From: CAYNWT01 sp964485095 | GTDB taxonomy: Bacteria > Planctomycetota > Planctomycetia > Planctomycetales > Planctomycetaceae | Direction: 5' to 3' | Assembly (NCBI GenBank): GCA_964485095.1 | Contig: CAZAIB010000001.1 | Span: 107,115-171,114 of the forward strand | DNA: 64,000 nucleotides | Part shown: in pieces, positions 19,126-27,717 of the stretch | How positions within the stretch are numbered: the first letter of the stretch is position 1 | How the letters are laid out: each line of letters starts with the position of its first letter | Notes under the pieces: model-generated | What the model was told of the DNA's origin: nothing | Seen by the model: the letters and a program-made list of their open reading frames with translations, nothing else | Database searches by the model: none | Translations under genes and position numbers: made by a program

Positions 19126-19536
19126 GGCCGTTCTTTCGGGCGTGCTTGCAAAATGACAGAATCGAATTGAAGAGAGCTTAAGAACTCGATCTCAATGTTT
19201 GTGATCGGAATTTATCAGCATACCCACGCCCGGAAGCGGTCGCAAACGAGCTCAAACAGCGTTTTAGCCCTGCAAATACGGGACAAACCGGAGCGGCAGG
19301 AACTGCTGCAAACGTCTTGACCCGATTCTGCGTTTTGGGATACACCTCCCACCTCACATCAAACAGCAGTTCTTGCCGCACCCCACGCGGCTTCATGAAC
19401 TGGGGTCATCCGACCCGCACTTCACTTCCCACTTAGCCAACCTGTTCCTGTAGCAGCCCGCAACCGGTGACGCATGCGCTTGCATCGTGGCCAACCTGCT
19501 GCGCGAACTTCCTTCCTCTTCTTAGGAAAAGGACCC
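19126..19536. other. Divergent intergenic region with an imperfect 16-nt inverted repeat
   Basis: This 411-bp gap lies between two divergent genes. It holds GCGGCAGGAACTGCTG at 19293-19308 and its inverted copy CAGCAGTTCTTGCCGC at 19364-19379 (one mismatch). Inside the 55-nt loop is TTGACC followed 16 nt later by GATACA, a weak sigma-70-like promoter candidate. A Shine-Dalgarno-like AGGAAAAGGA precedes the ATG at 19537. No coding potential was seen. Confidence 0.5.
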
Positions 19537-20871
19537 ATGTCGAGCATCACTTTTTCACGCGTTGCTATTGTGGCAACAGCGGTGCTGGGTGCATCAACGT
19601 CTCTTGCCCAGGGCCAATTTTCCGGAAACGGCTGCAACACCTGCACGCCAATCCAACCCGTCTTGCAGAGTTGCTATCAGACGGTTCCTGTGACTGAGTA
19701 CCAGCCAGTTACACAGACCGTCCGGCGACCGATTTATCGGACCGAGTATGTCGAGCAGCCCGTTACTGTTTATCGGCCGGTGACCGAACGTCGAACCCAG
19801 GAGATCCCGACCGTTCGGTATCAAAACGTGACACAGTACCGAACCGTCCAACGCGACATGGGCCGCTGGGTGACACAGTATCGACCGAACCCTCGACTGC
19901 AGCCTGGCCAAATTGACAATCGCCCCGGTGTGATTGGTTGGGTTAACAGAGCCAACTACCGCCTTCGCAGCGCGTTCACTCCTAAGTACACGGCGATTCG
20001 CCAGTACCAACCTCGGATGATGGCCTGCACCGTTCCGCAGACGCGCCAGGTTGCTGTGCGAGGAACACGGACAGTTGCCCAAAACGTGACCCGCATGGTC
20101 GCGATGCAGACGGTTCAAAAGCGTCCGGTCCAACGACTTAGCTACGTCGATCAGGAAGTGACAGTCATGCGTCCCCGGACAACGTATCGAACGGTTCCGA
20201 TTGGAACCGCTGTCGCATACGCCCCACAGTACGGAACCGGAAGTTCTGTTGCTTACGCTCCGTATGGTGGCAGTTCAGTCGCGTATACGCCTTACAGCGG
20301 AAGCTCGGTTGCCTACGACAGTCTAAGTAGCGGCACAATTCAAAACGCCAGAGTCGTCGATGACCGACCTCTCCGTTCAGCCACACTGCAACCCGAACCA
20401 GATGACCTGTCTCGAGTCGCTGAGGATTCAATCAGGCGAGATTCTGTGAAGACCGGTCAGTTGTTGGAGGAAAACAAGTATAGCCGTCCTATCGAACGGT
20501 CGGCTGCTCGCGAACCAAGTGTGCCGCCAGGTGCCAGTCGCTTTGGACGTGACTCACGCGGAACCACACCCACCAGACGGCTAAGCAATCCGAGCACGCA
20601 ACAGCCTGCTGCGACTGCTAACCCCTATGAACGTTCGACACCAGCCGGTCGCAGTGCTCCTCCTGCAGCCACACAAGAACCCGATCCTTTCGGCGGGGAA
20701 ATGTTCGACAGCAAGCCATCCGCTAGCACCGTTCCTCCTACCCGTTACCTTCGAACCGCTTTGAATTCTGGTGACTCACCACCGTCTTCTGGTTGGCGAG
20801 CCAGCCGAAGCGTCCGAGTACTTCAGGTTCCGAAGATTAAACCACCGCGGATTTCTGTCGCAAACCGCTAG
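19537..20871 (+). CDS. Secreted Tyr/Val/Thr/Pro-rich wall-type protein (YTV-like)
   Basis: A 444-residue low-complexity secreted protein. The signal peptide ends near SLAQGQ. Residues 30-200 are dense in short Tyr/Val/Thr/Pro/Gln/Arg motifs such as PVTEYQPVTQTV, VYRPVTERRTQ and YRTVQRDMG. Three Ser-Ser-Val-Ala-Tyr repeats (GSSVAYAPYG, GSSVAYTPYS, GSSVAYDSL) follow around residues 225-260. The C-terminal half is Pro/Ser/Arg-rich and disordered. The composition resembles the YTV proteins reported from planctomycete walls. It probably forms surface or wall material; no enzymatic motif is present. The ATG at 19537 is preceded by AGGAAAAGGA. Confidence 0.75.
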   Translation: MSSITFSRVAIVATAVLGASTSLAQGQFSGNGCNTCTPIQPVLQSCYQTVPVTEYQPVTQTVRRPIYRTEYVEQPVTVYRPVTERRTQEIPTVRYQNVTQYRTVQRDMGRWVTQYRPNPRLQPGQIDNRPGVIGWVNRANYRLRSAFTPKYTAIRQYQPRMMACTVPQTRQVAVRGTRTVAQNVTRMVAMQTVQKRPVQRLSYVDQEVTVMRPRTTYRTVPIGTAVAYAPQYGTGSSVAYAPYGGSSVAYTPYSGSSVAYDSLSSGTIQNARVVDDRPLRSATLQPEPDDLSRVAEDSIRRDSVKTGQLLEENKYSRPIERSAAREPSVPPGASRFGRDSRGTTPTRRLSNPSTQQPAATANPYERSTPAGRSAPPAATQEPDPFGGEMFDSKPSASTVPPTRYLRTALNSGDSPPSSGWRASRSVRVLQVPKIKPPRISVANR

Positions 20872-21348
20872 TGCCAGTGGCTGACTTTCACTTCGGGTGC
20901 GAGCCGCAGTTGATCGCTCAACAGTGGCTCAAACTCGAACTGTGAACGCGGCCGCGCACTGGTTCAGAAACCGCAAACCGTTTTGATGAATCCCTCCCCT
21001 TCCGCTCCCTCCCCACTTTTCCCTCCTCTGCTTTTTTGAGACCCCCCTCGCGGCACCGGCATCACGCCGGTGCCCACCCTTCTCTTTTTTCGGGGCGCGC
21101 AGAGTTAGCAGGTTGAGAAGACTCTCTTCCATCGGCGAACGGAACGCACAAGGTTTCGAATCTGAAATTTCGGATCTCAGATCGTGTCACCAGTCCCTGC
21201 TAAGCGATCCGGATCAGTGCAACTTGCATCTGACCTACTGAGCGCGCACTTATTTTAACCTGCACCGGATGACAGCGCGCACTGGATGCAATGGAAAGGT
21301 TCGGGAGTCTGTCACTTGGCTCAACAACACACTCTCACCAGCAAGCAC
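20872..21348. other. Long intergenic region with a hairpin
   Basis: Apart from the hairpin at 21052-21074 and pyrimidine-rich blocks around 20993-21030, I see no gene here. The region ends at the 70-nt post-stop element (21349-21416). Confidence 0.5.
21052..21074. terminator. GC-rich hairpin followed by a T-rich tract
   Basis: Arms GGCACCGGC and GCCGGTGCC (9 bp, perfect) with loop ATCAC, followed by a pyrimidine tract that ends in a run of Ts. It could terminate the wall-type protein transcript, although it lies about 180 nt past the stop. It may alternatively be a REP-type palindrome. Confidence 0.45.
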
Positions 21349-21416
21349 ACAACCGGGCCAGCAGACTCCAACGCCAGTCACCACACCCACCGGATACCGA
21401 TCGAACGGAACGTTCG
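21349..21416 (-). repeat. 70-nt post-stop repeat element, copy 3
   Basis: Reading the minus strand, the element begins 2 nt after the ferredoxin stop with the hairpin CGAACGTTCCGTTCG, then ATCGGTATCCGGTGGG, GTGACTGG and CCCGGTTG. It matches the copies at 22339-22409, 38430-38499 and 61531-61600. Confidence 0.85.
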
Positions 21417-21418
21417 CG

Positions 21419-21790
21419 TTAGTTCCAGAACTTTTCGCCGTGCCAGTTGCCTTCGGGGTGCGTTTCGACCTCGATGTCGCCCTGGACCTTGGTGCAGCAG
21501 GCGAGTCGTAGTTCTTCCGGCTTGTAGCCCAGGCGTTTCCAAAACAGCAGCGGGCCGGTCGCGATGCGAATCTTCTCCCAAATTCGCCAGAAGCCCGATT
21601 GATTGCAACTCTCGGCACCTTTTCGAACCGCCACGTTGCAGCTGCCACATAGCCCATTGCCGCGGCAGTTCACGACGGTGTGAGGTCCCGCGTAAAGCTG
21701 GATGCCATTTTGCAGAGCGACTTGTCGCAGGTTCTCACCGTGTTGAGCTTCAACGGTTTTCTTCTCGTTGATGAATTTGACCTGCGGCAT
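21419..21790 (-). CDS. [2Fe-2S] ferredoxin
   Basis: A 123-residue electron carrier. Cluster ligands are Cys42, Cys48 and Cys51 (CRGNGLCGSC, a C-x5-C-x2-C spacing as in adrenodoxin-type rather than plant-type ferredoxins), plus Cys98 or Cys99 in LACC. The ATG at 21788-21790 is chosen because MPQVKFINEKKTVEA is the typical beta-strand start; an upstream in-frame start would add 26 residues without support. An insertion of about 40 residues between the third and fourth ligands is longer than usual. Redox partners are not adjacent. Confidence 0.9.
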   Translation of the reverse strand: MPQVKFINEKKTVEAQHGENLRQVALQNGIQLYAGPHTVVNCRGNGLCGSCNVAVRKGAESCNQSGFWRIWEKIRIATGPLLFWKRLGYKPEELRLACCTKVQGDIEVETHPEGNWHGEKFWN

Positions 21791-21889
21791 ATTGTCGACT
21801 TCTTGCGTCTTGGGTGCGGTTTGCAGTGCAGATCGTAATCCGAGTTGAACCGGTTTTCCAGCCCCCAAAACTGCACGAAAAAACTCGGT

Positions 21890-22201
21890 TTAGACCGCGG
21901 GAGCCCAGAGACTAAGAAACTTCAGAAACCCAACGGCTGCACCCGCGCTCAGTATCAGGCTGATCGCCATATAGCAGACTCCCGCCGCGTGCCCCATTTT
22001 GTCAGAGAATCGAAAGCGGGCGGTCTGAATCACACTTACAAAAGCCAGTCCGAACCCAAGCACAGCCCACACTCCGTCCGCTACGGTCATCCACAAGCCC
22101 CCGCAGAAGACACAGACACAAACCGGCCACACAAGAATACTGCGATCCGAAGTCACGCTGATCTCCAGTCCAACAATTATCGCTGTCACTCCGCACGTCA
22201 A
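21890..22201 (-). CDS. Putative membrane protein
   Basis: A 103-residue hydrophobic protein with about three membrane helices (residues 24-40, 41-58 and 75-95), rich in Val, Ala and Gly, and with a short Arg/Lys loop (ARFRFSDKMG). No family is recognised. It lies on the same strand as, and 99 nt upstream of, the ferredoxin gene. The call rests on the consistent hydrophobic profile only. Confidence 0.5.
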   Translation of the reverse strand: MTCGVTAIIVGLEISVTSDRSILVWPVCVCVFCGGLWMTVADGVWAVLGFGLAFVSVIQTARFRFSDKMGHAAGVCYMAISLILSAGAAVGFLKFLSLWAPAV

Positions 22202-22278
22202 CTGGTTCGATGGGGCCGTTGTCTGCGGATGGTGATTTAAGGCTTGGCTATACAGTCATTTGAAAGCCGGAGCAGCTA

Positions 22279-22337
22279 ACCCTCTCCCGCGCCTAAGACC
22301 GCGACCTCTCCCGCAAGCGGGAGAGGTGACATGCTCG
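22279..22337. repeat. Dispersed palindromic repeat, copy A
   Basis: A 59-bp unit with two CCTCTCCCGC blocks and the hairpin ACCTCTCCCGC/GCGGGAGAGGT, ending in TGACATGCTCG. Copies B (37261-37313, inverted) and C (37376-37435) match along most of its length. It directly abuts copy 4 of the post-stop element. Confidence 0.85.
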
Positions 22338-22338
22338 T

Positions 22339-22409
22339 GGTTAACCGGGCATGCAGCCTACAACTCCAGCCACTCCACCCACCGGATACCGGTGAAGCGG
22401 AACGCTTCC
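22339..22409 (-). repeat. 70-nt post-stop repeat element, copy 4 (covarying hairpin)
   Basis: It starts about 6 nt after the glnA stop on the minus strand. The hairpin arms are GAAGCG and CGCTTC instead of CGAACG and CGTTCG: both sides changed and pairing is kept. The rest (CCGGTATCCGGTGGG, GGCTGGAGTTG, GCCCGGTTAA) matches the other copies. Confidence 0.85.
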
Positions 22410-22415
22410 TTCCTT

Positions 22416-23822
22416 TCAGGCGTCGTAGTAGAGGGCGAACTCGTAGGGGTGGGGGCGTTGGCGGACGGCGTCGACTTCGCGTTCTGTTTTGAACCGGATC
22501 CACGTGTCGATGACTTCCGGAGTGAACACGTCTCCGCGGAGGAGGAATTCGTGATCGTTTTTCAAAGCCGCCAGTGATTCTTCCAGGGAACCCGGTGTGT
22601 TCTTGACGTCGACAAGCTGTTCTGGCTTGAGATCGTAAATGTCCTTGTCCAACGGCTTGCCCGGATCGGTTCGAGACTGAATACCGTCGATGGCCGCCAT
22701 AAGAACGGCTGACATCGCCAGGTACGGGTTCGCCGCCGCGTCCGGACAGCGATACTCAATGCGCTTGTCGTTGGGGTTCGGCGTATGAACCGGGATGCGA
22801 ACCGCGGCCGATCGGTTCCGATAGCTGTAGGTCAGATTCACTGGCGCTTCGAAGCCGGGGATGAGCCGCTTGTAGCTGTTGGTCGTTGGACAACAGAACG
22901 CCATGATGGCTGGCGTGTGTTTTAGAATCCCACCCATCGCGTGCATGGCGGTGTCGCTTAATCCACCGTAGCCAGAACCCGCGAACAGAGTCTCTTCATC
23001 CTTCCACAGTGAGAAGTGCAGGTGCAGGCCGGAACCGTTGTCGTTCCAAAGCGGCTTCGGCATAAACGTCGCCGTCTTGCCGTGGTTTGCCGCGACGTTG
23101 CGAACGATGTACTTCAATCTGAGAAGGTTGTCGGCGACTTTGACCAGTGGCCCGTATCGCATGTCGATCTCACACTGACCGCCGGACGCCGTCTCGTGAT
23201 GGTGAGCCTCAACTTCGACACCGCACTCCTGAAGTGTCGTCATCATGTCGGTTCGAACATCCTGCAGCGTGTCGGCAGGTGGCATCGGGAAGTAACCTTC
23301 CTTGTAGCGAATTCGATAGCCATCGTTGTTGTCGCTCTTGCCGCGGTTCCACTGACCCTCTTTGCTGTCGATGTGGTAGTAAGATTCGTGTTCGTTTTGA
23401 TCGAACTGAACATTGTCGAACACAAAAAACTCTGGTTCCGGACCAAAAAACGCCGTATCCGCGATCCCAGTCGATGCCATGTAGGCTTCTGCTTTTCGGG
23501 CAACGTTGCGCGGATCGCGGGCATAGTCCTGGCGAGTGATGGGGTCTTTGATATTGCAGGTCAGAGCCAAAGTTGACTTCATGAACGGATCCACAAACGC
23601 CGTGTCAGCCTGTGGAACCACCAACATGTCGCTCTCATTAATCGCCTGCCAGCCGCGAATTGATGACGCATCGAAGCTATAACCGTCCTCGAACGACTGT
23701 TCAGTCAGCCCGGCGGCAGGGATAGTAAAGTGCTTCTGCGTGCCGGGAAAATCCATGAACCGCAGGTCCACGGCCACAATTTCCTCTCGGCGACACAGCG
23801 CGAGTACTTCTTTGGGAGTCAT
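22416..23822 (-). CDS. glnA: Type I glutamine synthetase
   Basis: A 468-residue enzyme that makes glutamine from glutamate, ammonia and ATP, the main ammonium-assimilation step. Visible signatures are FDASSIRGW near residue 50, the metal-binding FFGPEPEFFVFD, the ATP-site KPLWNDNGSGLHLHFS, NRSAAVRIP and, near the C-terminus, DIYDLKPEQ. The tyrosine in the last block is the adenylylation site of GSI-beta enzymes, so GlnE-type control is likely. The start faces a divergent LRR/SMI1 gene across 269 bp. Confidence 0.97.
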   Translation of the reverse strand: MTPKEVLALCRREEIVAVDLRFMDFPGTQKHFTIPAAGLTEQSFEDGYSFDASSIRGWQAINESDMLVVPQADTAFVDPFMKSTLALTCNIKDPITRQDYARDPRNVARKAEAYMASTGIADTAFFGPEPEFFVFDNVQFDQNEHESYYHIDSKEGQWNRGKSDNNDGYRIRYKEGYFPMPPADTLQDVRTDMMTTLQECGVEVEAHHHETASGGQCEIDMRYGPLVKVADNLLRLKYIVRNVAANHGKTATFMPKPLWNDNGSGLHLHFSLWKDEETLFAGSGYGGLSDTAMHAMGGILKHTPAIMAFCCPTTNSYKRLIPGFEAPVNLTYSYRNRSAAVRIPVHTPNPNDKRIEYRCPDAAANPYLAMSAVLMAAIDGIQSRTDPGKPLDKDIYDLKPEQLVDVKNTPGSLEESLAALKNDHEFLLRGDVFTPEVIDTWIRFKTEREVDAVRQRPHPYEFALYYDA

Positions 23823-24091
23823 GTCGTTGTTCCAAATCTGTTTTGCTCAAGTCATTGAAGCAAAACCGATGCCACGACGCCACGAGTGAGTTTCAGAAAC
23901 GAAAAGCCCCGACCTCGCGTGTCTCCTCAAGCTTGATCGTAATCCATGCCCGGTTCTGAATTCAGAATTCTCTCGTGGAACATCCGGCGGGGTGGCGGCA
24001 GTCGAACCGATGGAATCCTTGCCGCCCTCAAGTAGCGCAACGCGTGGTTTTGGTTCTCTCATGCGGTCGTTCATTCTGTTAAGCTAAGTGC

Positions 24092-25198
24092 ATGGCGGAT
24101 GTGAAGCAGATTCAACGCGAACTGAAGCGACTTGGTGGCGAAGCGACATTGGCCTCACCACGCACACTTGCCTCGTCCAATGCGTACTCCCAGCCCACGA
24201 CGCCAACACAACTGCTGGGAATGGAAATTCGAAAGCTGGACCCGCGCGGTTGTTTTTTCCTTGGAAAAAACCCATCGCACCTCCGGGAAGCGGAGTTCCT
24301 GATCTATCGGAATCCCAGTCAGAGGTCTCGTCATCTCGAGTGGATGCGGGAACTTCACTCGCTGCGTTTGGTGGAGCTACACGGCGACGTACGGCCTGAG
24401 TTTCTGAACTTCCTGCAGGTGGCCGAGCAGCTACAGCATTTGACGTTTTATAAGTCGACCATCACCGAAGAACACCTGTCCGTGATCCAGGGACTAAGTC
24501 ACATTCAAAGCATTGTGTTCGCCGACTGTGATTTGGAACCTGCGGCGGTCGTGGAAGCTCGCAAGCACCTGCCGGGTGTTGTGCTGGCGTACAACTACGA
24601 TGCAGACCGCGTTCTGAAATCACAGTTGCCGCCGATGAAGCTGCCGCGAAAAGCAAACGGCGACGAAACGACTCGCGCACTCAAACGACTGCATCGTGCC
24701 GTGGACAACCTGAAACTGGCCCTGCCCGATCGGTGGTTCGGCAAGCCAATCACGAAAGATCAACGCGCGAAACTTGAGAAGACCCTGGGGTTTGTTCTCC
24801 CCGCTGAGATCGCAGCATTGATGGAACACGAAAACGGTCAGCCCAGGCTGTTACCATTCCTGGGGCCGGCCGGCATAGTGCGTTGGTTTCACTTCCAAAT
24901 GGATTTCGGCTGGACCGAGTTCTTTTGGAGGAACTATCGAGATACACGCGGTCGCTATCACCGACTGCTGCTGCCGTTCAGCGGCGCGGACGCAGACACC
25001 CTCTATGTAAACCTACTGACGGGGCAGGTGGTCGAGACGCAAGAGACCGGTGGCTCAGTGATGGCAAAGTCGCTCGAAGCATTTATCAACGCCATGGCAG
25101 TGGAAGTTGAGGCCGGCAGGATCGATCGTTCGCACGACTGGATTCGGCTCAGTAACACTGATCTGCGTGACAAGTCGTGCCCTGGTTTCGCCGGGTAG
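24092..25198 (+). CDS. LRR plus SMI1/KNR4-like domain protein
   Basis: A 368-residue protein with two parts. Residues 70-175 contain leucine-rich-repeat-like segments (LRLVELHGD, LQHLTFYKS, IQSIVFADCD). Residues 225-355 fit an SMI1/KNR4-like domain: the DQRAKLEKTLGFVLPAEIAALMEHENGQ block is typical of the helical start, followed by the ADTLYVNLLTGQVVE strand. SMI1/KNR4 domains are common as immunity proteins against polymorphic toxins and as regulatory modules. No toxin is adjacent here, so a housekeeping or regulatory use is equally possible. No signal peptide, so it is probably cytoplasmic. Confidence 0.7.
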   Translation: MADVKQIQRELKRLGGEATLASPRTLASSNAYSQPTTPTQLLGMEIRKLDPRGCFFLGKNPSHLREAEFLIYRNPSQRSRHLEWMRELHSLRLVELHGDVRPEFLNFLQVAEQLQHLTFYKSTITEEHLSVIQGLSHIQSIVFADCDLEPAAVVEARKHLPGVVLAYNYDADRVLKSQLPPMKLPRKANGDETTRALKRLHRAVDNLKLALPDRWFGKPITKDQRAKLEKTLGFVLPAEIAALMEHENGQPRLLPFLGPAGIVRWFHFQMDFGWTEFFWRNYRDTRGRYHRLLLPFSGADADTLYVNLLTGQVVETQETGGSVMAKSLEAFINAMAVEVEAGRIDRSHDWIRLSNTDLRDKSCPGFAG

Positions 25199-25504
25199 CA
25201 GCGACAGATCTTTCCGAACCACATCCGGCAGGAAACCCTGACCGTGGGGGGCCGGCCATACGGTGGTCGCGGCAAGCTTACTGTGGGCTGAGCCGTGCGG
25301 CTTAGCGATCGAATTCCTGTGTTCGAAGTTCTGAGTTATGACCGACCTGTTTGATCTCATGGAACCGATGGCTTTGGGAAAGTTATCGCCCCGTCATTTT
25401 TGACAGGAATTAGTGTGAAAAATGGCCGGATAGGGTTGCAGCCACGTGGGGGACAGCGTATCAATGCATGCGATTGAGATTCAGTCTCAACTAAGGTCGC
25501 TGCC
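25199..25504. other. Intergenic region carrying a Fur-box-like operator
   Basis: A 306-bp gap between the LRR/SMI1 gene and the TPR gene. The only strong signal I see is the palindrome at 25473-25489; nothing in it looks coding. Confidence 0.5.
25473..25489. promoter_or_regulatory. Fur-box-like palindrome
   Basis: TTGAGATTCAGTCTCAA is a palindrome with 6-bp arms that matches TTGAGAATCATTCTCAA, a common form of the Fur box, at 15 of 17 positions. It lies 15 nt before the start codon of the TPR gene, where a bound repressor would block initiation of the TPR/zinc-ribbon/PepSY operon. Confidence 0.65.
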
Positions 25505-26233
25505 ATGATTGATGAAATCAAAGCCAAACTCAAAGCCAGCAACTTCACCGGTGCTGAGAGCCGGGCAAGGGATCTGTTGGATCGCGAACCGAATAACGGA
25601 ACCGGCTGGGCTTTGCTGGGACAAATACTTGTCGCCTCATCGCGGGCCATCGAAGGTCGCGAGGCCTTGGAACACGCCAACACGCTGGTTCCACTGGACG
25701 CTGACGCAACAGTGGCTCTGGCCAGCTGTTACCTGGGCGAACAGCACACTCGCCTGGCCCTTGAGATGCTGGTGCATGTTTCTCAGCAAACCGATGCCAC
25801 CGCTTCGACTTTGCGAGCAGCCGCCGCGGCCGCAGACAGCGTTGACCACCCATGGGTTTCGAAAGCTATCTGTGAACGATCGCTCAAGCGCTTCCCGGAC
25901 GAACCACAAACGTTTTACGAACTCGGCTACTACTGCGCGCGGCTGGGTTCACAAAACCTGATGGAAGCCAACGCTCGGAAAGCTATCGAACTCGATCCCG
26001 ACAACGTGTGCTATCGGGTTGGACTTGCCAGTTCTTTGATGAAGCAGAATCGAACCGCCGAAGCCTACGCATTAGTCAAGGCGTTCGGGCCAAAAGAAGT
26101 CGACCAGGTCTGTTGCAACTCGTGCCGAACCGGACTGCTTGCCATTTTCGAAGCAGCCAACGACAGCCTTCGCGTCTCGCTGTGCCAGTCGCGAATGCAG
26201 CAGCAGGAACCGGGAGATTCTCACGGTCATTAA
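25505..26233 (+). CDS. TPR protein, first gene of a putative iron operon
   Basis: A 242-residue protein with at least three TPR-like units (NFTGAESRARDLLDREPNN; HTRLALEMLVHVSQQ; LMEANARKAIELDPDN) and a Cys-rich CCNSC near residue 200 that could bind a metal. No signal peptide, so it is probably cytoplasmic. The Fur-box-like site immediately upstream and the downstream PepSY gene suggest a role in iron uptake or handling. This is inference; TPR proteins give no function by themselves. Confidence 0.75.
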   Translation: MIDEIKAKLKASNFTGAESRARDLLDREPNNGTGWALLGQILVASSRAIEGREALEHANTLVPLDADATVALASCYLGEQHTRLALEMLVHVSQQTDATASTLRAAAAAADSVDHPWVSKAICERSLKRFPDEPQTFYELGYYCARLGSQNLMEANARKAIELDPDNVCYRVGLASSLMKQNRTAEAYALVKAFGPKEVDQVCCNSCRTGLLAIFEAANDSLRVSLCQSRMQQQEPGDSHGH

Positions 26234-26360
26234 GCGGATGCGGCACAACACACACTTCAATTTCACGAAGCCCGTCAGCCAGCAGATCAGCCGCCAAACA
26301 TGAGTACCAACACGTCTAAGAAAACTGAAGTTCTTTCCGTCGTGGGTAAGGAGTAACGCG

Positions 26361-26519
26361 ATGCCAAAGAAGCTCTGCGATCTGAAAAAACTGCTGAAGA
26401 CGGATTACGACGCCTTTCTGCAGTTCATTCAGGATCCAACACACGTCTGCAAGAGTTGCGGTCGCGTGGCCAACGAAAAACGGCGCTTGTGCAAGCCGCA
26501 GAAGCTAAAGCCGCGATAA
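26361..26519 (+). CDS. 52-residue zinc-ribbon-like protein
   Basis: A short gene with a ribosome binding site (TAAGGAGTAA) 4 nt before the ATG. The protein is basic and has CKSCGRVANEKRRLC, so three cysteines at residues 30, 33 and 44 plus Cys6 could form a zinc or iron site. It lies between the TPR gene and the PepSY gene (19 nt to the latter), consistent with co-transcription. A mini reading frame of 18 codons (26300-26356) ends 4 nt before its start and may be a translated leader. Function unknown. Confidence 0.65.
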   Translation: MPKKLCDLKKLLKTDYDAFLQFIQDPTHVCKSCGRVANEKRRLCKPQKLKPR

Positions 26520-26538
26520 CGAAACTGACAGCAACCGA

Positions 26539-27681
26539 ATGACGACCATCGAAGCCGACACTGAAATCAAAGTGCAAGCCGCCGCGCCTGTCGATACGCC
26601 CAGGCCGGCTCCTCGCAGTAAGAAGAAGGCGTGGAACACGTGCATGAAACTGGTGCGCCGAGTGCACTTGTACTCGGGCATCTTCATGTTTCCGTTTGTG
26701 CTGCTTTATGGAGTCACCGGTTGGTTGTTCAACCACCCCACCTACTTTACAGGCGACGAGACCACGACGCTCGTCGCCAGTGAAGTCGCCGACGGGAAAC
26801 TTGCGCAGCTCACCGCACCGAATCTCATGGCCACCGAAATCGTGGCGGCCATTAACAAGAACCTCAGTAGCGCCAACGATGCGGACGATGCAGGCGATGC
26901 GACCGACGCTCCACTGGTCGTACTTACTGACATGCGAGAACCACAATACAGCGGGTTCATGAGTTTCAGTGTTCGCGGCGAAACCGAGACTCACTCTGTT
27001 ACGCTGGACCCATCAACCGGCGATGGCGAAGTGAGAACGCGTCCGCAGAGCACCACAGAACGCGAACAAGCGGCTAAGCGAAAACAAAACAACCCGCTGC
27101 ACACAGTTCGTAAGGTTCAGATCGAACACAACGCAGTCGCCGAAGCCAAAGCTTTGTTGCCCGCGGCCCTGAAACAGCTTGGCCTGGACGGTGACAAAGT
27201 CGAAAGCGGACGCCGCAGCCCAAGTCTTTCCTTCTCGGCAGAAGTGGACGGCGTTCCCACTATCATCAACTGCAACCTTGGCAGCGGCGACATTTTGGCC
27301 GTCCGCGAGGACGCCCTGCCCGAAACAGAAACCAAGAACTTCCTACAGCGACTGCATCTGTCTCGCCGGTATTCGCCGCACTTCAACATCCAATGGTTCT
27401 GGGCACTGCTGGTTGACGGAATGGTTCTGTCGATGGTGTTCTGGGGCCTTTCCGGAATGATCATGTGGTGGCAGATTAAACGCACGCGGTTGCTTGGGGG
27501 CGGCTTCTTCATCGCGAGTATTGTCTGCACAACATTCCTGACCATAGGCATGCACGACCACTCAGCAGTCTCATCGGGACTGCGAAATAGTCGGCCGCGC
27601 CAGCAAAGATCGCGGCAACAGCAGTCCGCAGAAAAGAAGAACACGAAGTCAAAAAGCGGCAAGTCACCTAAGGCCGAGTAG
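26539..27681 (+). CDS. PepSY-associated transmembrane protein
   Basis: A 380-residue inner-membrane protein. The first helix follows the motif RRVHLYSGIFMFPFVLLYGVTGW, typical of PepSY_TM proteins (only the pattern is cited). A large periplasmic region follows, and then a second helix block near residues 290-340 that begins LHLSRRYSPHFN. The C-terminus is Lys/Ser-rich. PepSY_TM proteins are often linked to ferric-siderophore reduction and TonB uptake. It is the last gene of the putative Fur-controlled operon and is convergent with jetC. Confidence 0.85.
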   Translation: MTTIEADTEIKVQAAAPVDTPRPAPRSKKKAWNTCMKLVRRVHLYSGIFMFPFVLLYGVTGWLFNHPTYFTGDETTTLVASEVADGKLAQLTAPNLMATEIVAAINKNLSSANDADDAGDATDAPLVVLTDMREPQYSGFMSFSVRGETETHSVTLDPSTGDGEVRTRPQSTTEREQAAKRKQNNPLHTVRKVQIEHNAVAEAKALLPAALKQLGLDGDKVESGRRSPSLSFSAEVDGVPTIINCNLGSGDILAVREDALPETETKNFLQRLHLSRRYSPHFNIQWFWALLVDGMVLSMVFWGLSGMIMWWQIKRTRLLGGGFFIASIVCTTFLTIGMHDHSAVSSGLRNSRPRQQRSRQQQSAEKKNTKSKSGKSPKAE

Positions 27682-27717
27682 CAACAAAGTGTGCCGCCAA
27701 CCAACGCTAGCGGGTCG

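Noticed and set aside
26539..27681. The gene next to jetC as a hidden JetD
   Set aside because: It is on the opposite strand, has PepSY_TM membrane helices and no Toprim or nuclease motifs.
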